DNA of 64,000 nucleotides, taken from the NCBI GenBank assembly GCA_023374045.1, contig CM041780.1:166337074-166401073 (forward strand). The letters run 5' to 3'. Below, piece after piece: positions 33,656 to 46,000 of this stretch. Below the pieces are notes generated by a model. That model was not told the DNA's origin, ran no database searches, and saw only the letters and a list, made by a program, of their open reading frames with translations. Made by a program: the position numbers and the translations under genes. Each line of letters starts with the position of its first letter. Position 1 is the stretch's first letter. The DNA comes from Limonium bicolor. Lineage: Eukaryota > Streptophyta > Magnoliopsida > Caryophyllales > Plumbaginaceae.

Positions 33656-35342
33656 TGTTGGAGAAATATGTGACTACTTCTTCAACCTAGGCAGTGTACC
33701 TAATCGTTTTGCGGAATAGTGGAAAGGTGGGTTGTCGTACTCTTGGGGACCTCGCTGTGGATAACTGATAGTGTAGTAAATTGACTGAGATTTCTATAAA
33801 CAGATTTTATCTTTTTGAGGGAAATGATTATCAGCTAAATAATAAGACAATAATAAAAACAATTAATTAAACAGAAAAAGAAATAGAAATTATAAAACTT
33901 TTTGGTTTTAAAGAAGCATCCCGGGTTGTTCTGCTTACCTATTTTATTTAACTATATTAATATAACTTTCCCACTTTAACAATAAACTCAAGAATCTTAA
34001 TTAGTTTATTGACCGTTCCCTGTCTAATAAACCCTGATTAATTTAAACAACAAGCGCAATTCCTTGTTCAAGTTATTAATAAATTAATCGCATTAGTAAC
34101 AATTCCTATTGGAGATAGATTAACCTATACGGCGAGGAATATCGCTTCTAGTCGTTAACCCATTTGACTTCCTGTGTCTAGAACCTTGTCTCAGCACTGC
34201 ATTTTGACAAAGAACTACAAATATCACTTTAATAATTGTACAAGAGAATTAAAGCGCATTAAGGAGAGGAATCAAAATACTGTTTAGATAAATTATACTG
34301 GAAAGCTTATATAACACAATTATATAAAATAGGCTTGCTTCTAAACCCGGAAAGCTAGATTTATTAATCACACATAATTATGAAAACAACATAATAAATA
34401 AGATAGACAGACAGAACGAAGAAGAACGACGGTACGCGGATACAGATCAGGATATGGACTGGTTTTGTGCAGATCGTCTTCTTCGTTGGCTGTCTGGAAA
34501 ATAACAGCGTAAGTTTAATGAACTTTGGATGGAAGATTGTGGTGAACGGTGGTGTGTCGTGGTTTGAACGGTGGTGTTTGGATTTTGAGGAAGGGAGTAA
34601 TTATTTTGAGCAGAAAGCTCGTAGAATTTATAGAAGAAGGAGAAGGAGAGGAAGGAAGGAGAAGGTTGGAGCACGCGTGACCAAGTGGCCAAGTTGAGGA
34701 GTAGATGGATTGGGTTTGCAGAAGATTGGGGGCAGACGCGTGAAGACTGTCGGTAGGCGCCGGAAGAAGAAAGCGCCGCGAAAAACGGAGAATAAAACTG
34801 TTTCGCGTTGTTTTTAGCCGCGTCCGCCTGGTATCAGGCGGACGTCTCTGTTCCGTCCGCCTCGCGGTCGTCTGTGTGCTGTCCGCCCGATAAGAGGCGG
34901 ACTCCTCTGTGATGTCCGCGCGATAACAGGCGGACGTCTCTGTTCTGTCCGTGAGGCGGACGCCTGTGTGTTGTCCGCGAGATAAGATGCGGACGTCTCT
35001 GCCTTGTCCGCGAGGCGGACGCATGTGTGTTGTCCGCGCCTTAACCAGGCGGACGTGTATGTTGTGGGCGGTTATATATACACGAGTGTAGTCTAATCTT
35101 CGATTGGCTCCAGATTCTTCGTTATAAGTCCGTTTGACTCGCCGTTTGTTGCATTGGAAAGCTCATGAGATTATCTATCCATTAACATGGCTTTTTCCTA
35201 CATTTAACACATAAAATATATTATTTCATATCAAAACATAAATCTAAGGAAAAAGCATATGATAAGTGAGAAATACGATACAAATTGCTATGAAAATAGG
35301 AAGAATTAAAGCCCTAAAAGTAGATGTATTTCTCGCTTATCA
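33656..35342 (-). repeat. LTR of the Athila-like element (5' copy in element orientation)
   Basis: It starts TGTTGGAGAAATATG and ends CTCGCTTATCA. It differs from 29321-31017 mainly by single-base indels and by loss of one unit in the GC-rich array, so insertion was recent. Confidence 0.88.
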
Positions 35343-36099
35343 CGACCCCATTCAAACAAAAACTCTTTTCCCCCTTAAGGTGGCTTTCATATCTCTTAAA
35401 CACTCAAACCTTCTTCGGTCCCACAAACTTTAAACCATCAGACTTCAGTCTTGTCTATTCACTAAACCTCCGACTCTTTCCAAATCTTCATTCTATACTC
35501 ATCTGAATTCGTCAATTCTTCTTCTTGGCACTAGCTTGGCAGAAAAGCTTGCCTCATCCACTCGTTTACTCTCTTCCCATCCTAATCCTATCCTTGGATT
35601 TAATTGAATCTCTCTAATAAGGTTTTGAAAGAAGATAATCCCGACAATTGGAGACCGAGGTTTCCTCGGGCACCAATCCGAAGTCGTGGTCGTTGCCACT
35701 TCTGAGGGGTGTAACCCAGTACGAACCCACAACAGAATCTCTGCAAATGACCAGATAGTCCCTATCCATAGGCAATAAATCATCAGAGTCAATTAACGGT
35801 TCTTAGAACCATTCTCTCCCTTCCTAGTTCCTTAGGTCAAACTAGGTGGCGACTCTAGTCAATTCCGCCTTATAGAGGCATAAGTCCGCGTGGAGCCCAT
35901 TGAGAGCGGGTGTAGTGTTCACTAACACTCCCCCTTTATACTTTCTGGGAAAGACGGACGATAGAGTAGGTATTTGAGGGCTGCCATGAATAACGGGTTT
36001 TCACCCTCCACAGAATGGCAATTTCTAGGATCTAGGCTTTTCAGTCAGGCCATATTTAGATAGACCTCCCCTCATACCGAAAAATCACCCTCCACAGAA

Positions 36100-36116
36100 T
36101 GGCGACTTGCTGGGGA
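36100..36116 (+). promoter_or_regulatory. Ogre-type primer-binding site
   Basis: TGGCGACTTGCTGGGGA lies one or a few bases after the 5' LTR. Ogre/Tat elements carry a closely similar tRNA-Arg-complementary site. Confidence 0.75.
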
Positions 36117-39100
36117 AAACTTGAGTAAGTTTTTCTCATAAACTTGGTCAAGAAGACTGAACTCCATTCAAAATTGTCGGGATTTCCCCACTTCTTTCAA
36201 AACCTTCAAGAGATTCTCTTCAAAGCCTCTAGGATTACTCTATTCCACATTAGAGTGTGTATCTGATGAGGACAGATAGGACCTGATAGATCCTCAACAA
36301 ACATTGCAACAATTAGGTAATGGTTAGCTCACATATAGAAAGAGGACACTTAGTATTGAATGAAGCTAACTTCCCTCTAGGTTAATAAGCAACAATTTGG
36401 AATCACTTTCAAGAAAAAATTCTTGGCAAACAGGTTGGTACTGACTTCATCGCTTTTATATTTATGTTATGATTGTGGGGTGCATTGGGAGGGTAGCTTA
36501 GGACATGCATTCCTCTGTGTCACCCGATTTATCCACGAGTCACGGAATCCCGACCGGTCCACGGTTGATTTCCCATGAGCTGGGTCAAAATATAAATGGC
36601 TAACCCACAGGGCAAGATGGTCATCGACCTACGCCCTGCAGGCTCATGATCCAAAAATATCCTTCATTATCCGATTTTAAGCCAGCATATAGTGAACCAT
36701 GAGCCTTCAGTGTCCAGCTGCCTAACCCGGTGTCTAAGACGGGTTTTATGGGTAGTCACCCCCTTTGTATGCCGCCTGTCCGACCACCTCTTTGCCTTAC
36801 CTTGAAGATTGCATGGGCTCAGTTCTCCATTGTTCCTCTGCGCCACGGGTGTCTCTAAAGCCCATGTCACGCTATACGTCCATAGAGGATCCCGTATTTA
36901 CCGGATACCCATACATGGCACAAAGTAGTCAGTGAATAATTTGGACTTTAGACACACCTGACCGTGCAGATGATGAGAGACCTGTTCCCATGCAATACTT
37001 CCCCGAGTTTCCCGAAAAGTGGGGTGTTGTCGGATCATCACTGGCCGTGGCGTATGTTCCTTATCACTTCGGGTATCCGGACCTTTCGAACTTAAGCACT
37101 CTGGACTTTCTTGATGACGTGCCCCGCAAGGGGCATAGCAGAGAAAAACCCGAGAGATGACAGTGAAGGGACGATGGTTCCCCCGGTGAGACGGAATCAT
37201 AATTGACCTGGAAAGTGATTATCCCAACACTAACACTTACAACTCCTCATCATATACAGCCACGATTTTACTTCTTGCTATGCATGTGTGCAAACCGCTT
37301 TTTCCAACCAATCTGTTTCAAAACGTTCGGAATTCTCTTTTGCACATCCCTTAAAGTTGTTTTACGAGCTCGTTTAATTTCAAATCCCACCTAAATTTTC
37401 TCATAAACATTTGCGGTTTTAAACTTGCCACTTCATCTTTAGAATGTTATTTCAAACAAATTTCATAAATAGATTTCGAAAACTTACTTTCTACAAACCT
37501 ACTTTCTACAAACGAATTTCAAACAACATTTTTCACCAACATTATTTCAAAATAGTTTTCGAAAACGGTTTTCAAAGTTGATTTTCATAAACGTATTTCA
37601 AAACAAATGATTTAGTCCCCATGTCGTGACCCGCTATTTTTGAAGTTCTACCCACCTTCAAGAGCAGCGGTCATTGCTGTGGAGCGTACTAGTCATTTCT
37701 TGTTTTCACAAAAGTGGTGGATTTTCACATAAGATTTTGTGCTCGATCATTCACCTTTTCCTTTCTCAAGAATATCCCTCATCTCCCTCGTCGGAGCGGA
37801 TCGAGCTAAAAATCAGAGGCGCACCAACCCGTGGAGCCTGCCGAGCGACATGAAGACCAACACCAACCATTCAAATACAAAACCAGGGGTGTACCAACCC
37901 GAGTCAAGCGACACGAAGATCAGCAACACCGGTTCAAGTTCAAACTGTTGAAAATCAGAAGAACACCAACCCGTTTTGTTTGATCACAATACTGCTTCGC
38001 TGCAACAACCTGAACTCGAGCGAGCAACCAGTCAAACGCCCGAAGACGAGCGAACAGCCAATCAGGAGCCCGAAGACGATTGAGCAGTCAGTCAGAAGCT
38101 CGAAGACGAAGCAAAGAATTTGGGAGAAGTTTTTAAGCTCAAACTCCCCCATTTAATGACTTTTAGAATTGATGTATAGGTTTTCCCTAGCATTCTTTTC
38201 TCTCTTGTCCATTTCTGAATAGATTACATGTATAGGTTTACACATTCCCTTTGAATTTATTTAGGTCAATGTGTATAGGGTTCCCCATCCCCTATTTTAT
38301 TTGCGAATGATCGAGCATCAAATTTCTATTGAGGAAATCCACCACTTTGAAACACGCATTTTCAAAATTGTTTTTCTAAAACTTGGTTTCTTTTGGCATG
38401 CACGAATAAAGAGAAGAATGAATAAGGAACGACTCCTCACAATTATATATATTTATCAACTTTGCTTTATGGGGCGAGAATTCACGGTATCTACAGGAGG
38501 TATCCCCTAAAAACAACACCAACAAATGCAACCGAGCACAAAGCAAAAACACATGCATCACATTCCACACAAAAAAAGAGTCACTTGCACTTCCAGCCAT
38601 TTCAATTCCATCAATCATTCACGAGTCGTGTCCATCTCAAAAATGGCATAACCATGTGTTTCATTGTCACCACACCACACACACTTTCATCCCAATATCT
38701 CGACCGCTAGAGCCCGATCTCAGAGGGATAGAAAAGAAAACCGAGTTCAAACCTCTCCCACTCAGAATCACCATGCGCGTCAGTGACTAAAAGGGAAAGA
38801 GCGTGTCATACCGTGGGACCACCATGCGGGAGTTATCACTCCCTAAAAATCCAAATTCCAAAAACCAATCACCAACCCGGCCTCACTTGAGAGTCTCTAC
38901 CCTGACAGTGACCCCAGCAGCTAGACCAGCTTCAGAGTTTATAATGGAGGATGAGCTTCATAGACCATCAACTGGAACCGACTCAAGTGAGACTAGGTGT
39001 AGCCTTACCACGCATGCATTGCATCCAAAACGAAAAACGCAAAAAAAAAAAAAACATTCTGTCAAAACCCAAAGTCAACCATCTTCATTCATCACTTTCA

Positions 39101-41934
39101 GTATTTCACGCATCTTATACGTAGTAATTCCATATTACCACAGTAGATTGCATTGTAGATAGCCGTGTTTGCATACTCTCATATCGAAACGACATCTTTG
39201 GGAAAATCTTGAGAGAATGATTGAACGGAGTGCGTGAACCACTTAACTCTTGACCCATCAATGAACACAAGGGTCTAATTAAAATCAGCACCACATACCA
39301 AGTGAGTAGTGTGCGAAGAGCGGTATTTTCCCTTGAATTCTGAATGAGGATATTGGACAATCCACCGGGCGATGAGGGCAGATAGAGCGAGTCCATGAAG
39401 GTAAAACCACGAGTGACTTGTGCTTTCCTTCAGCACATGGAGAGGCATAATTTAGAGTGAGATCAATGTCGATAGCAAGATACGAAATGTGGTTCATGCA
39501 AAGATTCAAGAATAGTAAGAAAACAATTATTGACTAATGAGAATGACGAGGCACTTAGGATCAAAATCTCCACAAGGCCAAAAAACTTTGATTTTCCCAA
39601 ACATAACCCTTAGTGAGCCCCGCTGAGCCTTTCAAGAAAAACTCTTTTTCAAAAAAAAAAACTCCATAATATACCACTCCACATATACTTGTCTGCCCTT
39701 GCAATAGAGGATCTAGAAGGAGCCGGAGCCATGGTCCCCTCCCCACCATCTTTCACAAAAACAACAAATGAAATGTTTGAAGAAATCAGTGAGTCAAGGC
39801 AACTCCAAAGCCAAACACCAAAAAGAACACTGAAAATGTTCAAGAAGATCGTTGAGTCAATGCAACTCCAAAGCTGAAAGCCAAAATACAAAGCAGAGAA
39901 TGCTTGAAAAAGTTGATGAGCCAAACGCAATTTCAATAACACAAAAATGAGAAGAAAGTTCAAATCGTACGCCAGGAGATGCAAGAAGGAGAAATCCAAA
40001 CCAAAAGGACCAATGATGTCCCGCAGAAACCGATAAGGGGTTATCAAAACCCGTCTAATCATTTCACCCATGGCAAAGGTGAAACTTGTCCTTTATTGCA
40101 CAAAAGCTCCACAATTCCCAATAAACCCCACAGTCCCATGTGACATGCATCATACCCCTCATCCCCGTTACAACCCAATAAAGACCTCTGACTCATAAGT
40201 TAATGAGCGTTAACTGAAAGTACCGAATCTGAAACATGAATCATATGCTTCGTACTTGTTATCAACATGTCCCAATCATACCAAAGGGACCGTGAGCGAA
40301 TGAGTGTGACCTAATCTCACAAGGTCTTTAGAGTGCGAGTGACTCTTCGATTAAACTACCAATCATAATCAGCCTACCCCATTGCAGGAGAGGAATTTGT
40401 GAGGAACGGAAAGTTCAAAACCTCAAAAGAAATTCTCAGAATACTGCTCTGAGCATCAAGAACATCATCACACCAATAGCACACACGGCCATACTCACGA
40501 GAGATTGACCCATATCCCTCCATGAGAAAGTGATTCACGTATTCCAGCTCAACAATCACTCAAGATCGAACCGAAGATGTCTTATGTTCGTAAACCTCAT
40601 ATTAATAGAGATAGGATCATACCTTCTCTCCAAAAATTGCATATGCATTTTGCATCACATCTAGCATTTAATATTTACATGCATCATAAGCACTCCATCA
40701 TCAATATCTTATTGGTAAGAACTCTGCCTAGTCTCGCTGAAAGTCGACTTCAGTTGCTACGGTCGAAGTAAGTCTTCCTATCAAAAGAAGTCAGGCTGGA
40801 GCCATCCCGGGCCATCATCGAGCTACATCTAGCCTTTTGGAACTATTCCAGGCTATCACCGAGCTACATCGAACCAAACTAGAGCCATGCGAGAGCCATC
40901 CTCAAACATTGAGACCGTCCTAGAGACCTCAAGACTACACATGAGCCATTTCATCACCGGGTCTTGCCTACACAGTTTCGAACTACGTATGGTCTGATCT
41001 CAATACGAAATTGAGTACGTAGGCAGCCCACCCAGGGTGCGACCACCTCACAGGCAAAAGTCCCCCTTTGTTCCTCACTATCACCGAATAGAGCCATCTC
41101 GTAGCCCTTCTTGGAGCCATCCCGAGTTATCCCGGAGCCATCATGAGAGAACCCTGAAGTCATAATTGGAACGTTGCCATCCATCAATGACCAAGAAGTT
41201 ATCAACCGCAACAAAAAATATCTACCGCATCAAAATACGTCAAACACAACATAATCCACCAATCACATCGACCCACCATCCGACTCAAAATCTGAACCAA
41301 ATTGAAACCACTAACCATCCCGAAAATCTCAACCCAAATCGAAACCCACCAACCATCCAGAGCCGTTGCTCACAAGGGAGTCACATATTAAACCGGAGCC
41401 ATCCGATCATGCCGGAGCCATCGGATCATATCAAAGCCAAACCCATCAATCATCCCAGATTCGTTGCTCACAAGGGAATCACATATCAAACCGGAGCCAT
41501 TTGACCGCACCGGAGCTATCCAATCACATAGGAGCCATTGATCATACCAAAGGCATCCGGTCATATGAAAACCATCAAGGTCCAAAGTCACTCATTCACA
41601 AAACCATCCTTTTGAAAACTGACCACAAAATCACAAAACCAAAACAAAAACTCAAGAGCCATACTGGAGCCATCTCGAAACTCTAGAGCCAAGAGTCCTA
41701 CCAAATCCCGAAACTACAGTGCACATCGGGCGAGACTGTCGAAACAAAACTGAAGCTTAAGTTCCACACTGACAAAGTCAAGGGCCACATCAACAAAAAA
41801 CATTGGACTATCATATCCCTCACGAGAACAATCGAAAAGCATCCAATTCCGGATCAACCCACAAACAAAGTCATCCTCAAATCAACCACTCAAAACAATG
41901 AGTCTCATACAACTCGATCAAAGTATTATATGCC
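36117..41934 (+). other. Non-coding interior of the Ogre-like element
   Basis: No gag, protease, RT, RNase H or integrase motif is seen in any frame. Repeated GGAGCCATC / GAGCCATCC words fill about 40795-41700, and a short duplicated segment lies at 39765-39880. A divergent stem-loop copy is at 40980-41042. Confidence 0.6.
40980..41042 (+). other. Conserved stem-loop repeat, internal divergent copy
   Basis: The outer stem CTACGTA/TACGTAG is kept. The inner stem is CTCAAT with ATTGAG, a compensatory change relative to CTCAAC/GTTGAG in LTR copies 1 and 2. Confidence 0.75.
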
Positions 41935-42905
41935 CGTCATAAGTCCTATAGCTAGATGTCAAGAGGTTTAGTTGAGGTCCGTCATAAGTCCTCGTACTTT
42001 CAGATGCATTCTAGGCCCGTCATTAGTCCTAGAGCTAGACACCGAGTTCTAGTTGAGGCCCGTCATTAGTCCTCATGCATAACCAATATACCGATTGTAT
42101 TCTAGGCCCGTCATCAGTCCTAGAGCTAGACACCGAGATCTAGTTGAGGCCCGTCGTTAGTCCTCATACATTTCGAAGATGCATTCTAGGCCCGTCATAA
42201 GTCCTAGAGCTAGACACCGAGTTCTAGTTGAGGCCCGTCATTAGTCCTCATGCATAACCCATATACCGATTGTATTCTAGGCCCGTCATTAGTCCTAGAG
42301 CTAGACACCGAGATCTAGTGGAGGCCCGTCATTAGTCCTCATACATTTCGAAGATGCATTCTAGGCCCGTCATAAGTCCTAGAGCTAGACACCGAGTTCT
42401 AGTTGAGGCCCGTCATTAGTCCTCATGCATAACCCATATACCGATTGTATTCTAGGCCCGTCGTTAGTCCTAGAGCTAGACACCGAGATCTAGTTGAGGC
42501 CCGTCATTAGTCCTCATACATTTCGAAGATGCATTCTAGGCCCGTCATAAGTCCTAGAGCTAGACACCGAGTTCTAGTTGAGGCCCGTCATTAGTCCTCA
42601 TGCATAACCCATATACCGATTGTATTCTAGGCCCGTCATTAGTCCTAGAGCTAGACATCGAGATCTAGTTGAGGCCCGTCATTAGTCCTCATACATTTCG
42701 AAGATGCATTCTAGGCCCGTCATAAGTCCTAGAGCTAGACACCGAGATCTAGTTGAGGCCCGTCATAAGTCCTCATGCATAGGTTGATTGATCGTATTCT
42801 AGGCCCGTCATTAGTCCTAGAGCTAGACACCGAGTTCTAGTTGAGGCCCGTCATTAGTCCTCATACCATCAGTCACCGCAATCTGGGGCCCGTCATAAGT
42901 CCCCG
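41935..42905 (+). repeat. 175-bp dimeric higher-order tandem repeat
   Basis: The word TTCTAGGCCCGTC occurs at 42009, 42100, 42184, 42275, 42359, 42450, 42534, 42625, 42709 and 42797. Spacings alternate 91 and 84 bp, so a 91+84 bp dimer of 175 bp is repeated four times with partial flanking units. Each monomer holds two GGCCCGTCATTAGTCCT-type boxes, and the two monomers differ in their linkers (CATAACCCATATACCG and CATTTCGAAGATG). Confidence 0.9.
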
Positions 42906-43004
42906 TGCACCCGCACCCATAAGAGCAAATCATAAGCCGTGGTGAGAATTTTTGGCGCCCCGTCAACCTTGATCCAATTCTGCAAGCCTTCTATTGCAGA
43001 ATTG

Positions 43005-43021
43005 AATCAAGGGGAGCCATC
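43005..43021 (+). promoter_or_regulatory. Polypurine tract of the Ogre-like element
   Basis: AATCAAGGGGAGCCATC lies immediately before the 3' LTR start TGTAGACAC, where the plus-strand primer is expected. Confidence 0.65.
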
Positions 43022-46000
43022 TGTAGACACAAAAAATTCTCACCCCATAAAGCAAATTCCGAAATAATAAGAAGGGTCGTTGCCTTTCTTTTTTGAAAAC
43101 ATATTAGCGTGCGTGCTAAGACGAAACCATCATTTTATAATCTTTTTCAAAGCATTTCAGAAAAAAAACACAATTCTTCGAAAATGAATTTCCATCGACA
43201 GTCCAGTTTCAAGGTCGTCCCTTTTTGTTTATTCACTTATTTTACTATCTTATTTGTTTTGTTTATATTCTATTATTTATTTTTATTTTTTATTCATCTA
43301 TACACCTTTTCTTATATTTTATTTTATTCTACTATTAACATTGGTATTTTTATTATCATTTCAGTTCACTTCTATTTAGACACTTTTATTTTCATCTTAC
43401 AAACCCAATCCACACTTAGTTGAACCCTGGCCCAACTCAGGCCCTTAACCCATTCCAACCCCTAGTATTGGACCTACCAAGCCCAACAACACAAAGCCCA
43501 TCCAATAAAAAAAAACCCTAATATATCATTATAAAGGGGAACAGTAGCCACCTTCTCTCCGAGGACTACGGCTCGATCATCTTCTTCAACATGCATGCTC
43601 GTCTCCCTCTTCTTCTTCACTCGAAAAAAACCACCCAACAAGGGTATAACCTACATTCTTCTCTTTGTCATTAGCACATTCTTCCGGGTTATCATCCTCA
43701 GCTCGAAATCTCAAACCAATACCTAGCCCACTGCGCTTCGTCTTTCTCTTTGTTTTCAATTCTGACCCGAGAGGCCGAGAATCTTCGTTCACACTAACCT
43801 CTGAGAAACCTCATTCGAATTCCTCCTAGCTTCTTACTCTATCGATAGTGAAAGTAACTCTCTCTTTTCTTCTGTTGCGAAATTGATTTCGAGCTCACTA
43901 TTTTCTTCGCGCATCTCTGTTTTTGTCGTACGTTTTTTTTTCTTTCTTTCTCTTCTGCTCTGATTTCTCCTTCTTGGTTCGCTCTGTTTGGACTTTATTT
44001 TGCCTAGTAAGCCGAGTCGGGATGGTCCTAACGGGCACGAGGAGTTTGGTTTTCCGGAAAACTGGTTTCTGATGATTGATACCAATTCCCACGTTTTAGA
44101 CCTCGCTTTCCCTTCCACCATCAATTTTCACGGTCTTCATTTTTATTGCTCGACTGTAAACGTATGCTGAGCCTGTTATAGGCGCTGTTTTTGTAGAACT
44201 CATGCACAAAGTCGAAAACTCCAAGTTGTATATCTATCAATTGTATGAATGCACTACCACGAATACCGGGCTTTAACATGGGTCTATGGGTTCGAAAGTT
44301 GCAGGAAATCGTTTTGCCTGTCCATTTCTATTTAAGTTCTTGTTGCTCTCTGTTTGAAGCATTGAGAACCGATTTTGAACTCCAGTTTATTCACACTTCC
44401 GTTTCAGTAATCTTGGTACCTCAATGGCTACCAGTTTTGTTTTTGTATTCATATGAAAGAGCGAAACAAGAATATCGGTGCCTTATCTCTGTTATCCTTT
44501 CATTGTATATGTTATCCACGTATAATGTCCCGGAAATGGTTCTGATGTAGTTTTTTCAGTTCTGAAGTCCTATCATCTATCTGGTAAATATCATGTAAAC
44601 TGTTCATCATTACTGTCGATTTAAGCTCTTATACTCCTTCGGAGCTATTTCATGGTTTCGCTGCTATTAAGTGGATGCTCTCAACATTCTGGCCTGGATT
44701 CTCGTTGCTTCATCCAAGTTGTGTTGCTGATCCGAGTATCTGTCAAAGCTTAAATGTGTTTTGCTTAGCGTTGTTTGAATTCACTGAAGCGGACATCTGT
44801 TTTCTCAATCTTCTGGCTCAGTTTTCTGTCTCAAAGCGCTTGGTTGGAACGGTTCTCTTTAATATACAACTTATTCCATTTCTGTATTGTGTTCAATGCT
44901 GGGTTCACATAGCTGCTTATATATTTTTGTTTCTTGACCGAGGTACATATATAACTAACTTGAGATGAACCTGCACCTGAGTTTGTGTTTGTCATCCTGT
45001 CGGGTCAACTCTTTGAAGTGTTGAGGCTCAAATCTACATCAGCCAGCTGAAGACTGTATTTCCTCGTTATTATGAGTTCGCATTTGTCATCCTGTCGGTA
45101 CCCTCTGCCTAATTAACCCTCTACTTTTGCTGGGATGTAAATGTGTGTTAAGTGTTTTTGTATGTTTTGTGTATCTTGCCATCTCCTTGCCGTGTTGCTA
45201 AATGTATTCTAATTCTTGCCGAGAGTGATCCAAACCTCAGTCTGCCCATTCATTTCTTTGTTCCTCATGAATTTGTTGTATGGACTCATTGTGAGTCTGC
45301 AAGTATTTCGAAGTCGTACTGAAGTTGGTGTATGCTTGGTGTTGATAGCGCATCTATTGATCTCTCTAACTTTTATGATTGTCATTCTGTTTGTTAACAC
45401 ATTCTTTCTCGGATCCCTCCCTTTATGATACTCTCGGTTTTGTTCAGTTCATGATGGAATCAAAGACTCCCCTGCACATGTAAAATGTCCACCCGTTTTG
45501 GTCTGCAACATGTTGATTCTAGTTGTCGTTTATTCTGTTCTCTGTTACTTTGTTGCCTCTGTTTCATTTGGCTAGATAATAATGACCGTGAATAATCATT
45601 CTCTATTCCGGTACTTTGTTGTTTTTAATTTGAACAACTCCAAAATTTACAGTTTAGAGCATGTCTATATATGGAACATACCTTATGCTCTCCATTTACT
45701 GTATAGTTGCCTTAATATTGTTTATAATCGATTTTTCATAAGTGTATATACGTTCCTCATTTTTCCGATTGTGCGGTCAGATAGAAGTAAAATGTATGCT
45801 AAAGATGAGTTGGTAAAATAAAGAAGGAAAACGAGTAAACCAGGGGCCATGTTCTCTCTGCTTCGGTTATAACTCCAGCTCTTCAATAAGAATGAAACCG
45901 ATTTTAATTCTAGTTTGCTTTTCTTCCTCAATTCTGATATATGGTTCGTTCTTGATCATTTGCTCTGCCCTGTACTTGTACATATTTTATATTTTTACTG

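Larger units (their letters stand above)
29321..35342 (-). mobile_element. Athila-like non-autonomous LTR element, innermost of the nest
   Basis: Two nearly identical LTRs (29321-31017 and 33656-35342, about 1.69 kb) flank a 2.6-kb interior. The flanks share CGAC (29317-29320, 35343-35346), a target duplication one base short. Read on the minus strand, a primer-binding site GCGCCGTTGCCGGGGA (+ strand 33635-33650) follows the first LTR, as in Athila-type elements primed by tRNA-Asp. A GTGTGAGGAAGTT polypurine-type tract precedes the second LTR. No pol genes are present; one short acidic ORF remains. Confidence 0.82.
23296..36098 (+). repeat. 5' LTR of the Ogre-like element, interrupted at 29321-35342
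   Basis: Without the nested element it is about 6.78 kb, matching the 6.80-kb 3' LTR throughout. It starts TGTAGACACC and ends ACCCTCCACAGA. Differences from the other LTR are mostly single-base indels. Landmarks are a TATA box (23799), a TTGAC array (26743-27024), stem-loop repeats (28545, 28893, 29257) and GTCTCACAGAC repeats (28320-29215). Confidence 0.85.

Noticed and set aside
39649..40071. Minus-strand 140-codon hydrophobic ORF in the Ogre-like interior
   Set aside because: Antisense to the element, low complexity from a short duplicated segment, and no domain recognised.
41935..42905. CRISPR-like regular repeats
   Set aside because: Units are contiguous 84- and 91-bp monomers without unique spacers, in a plant retrotransposon; this is a tandem repeat.
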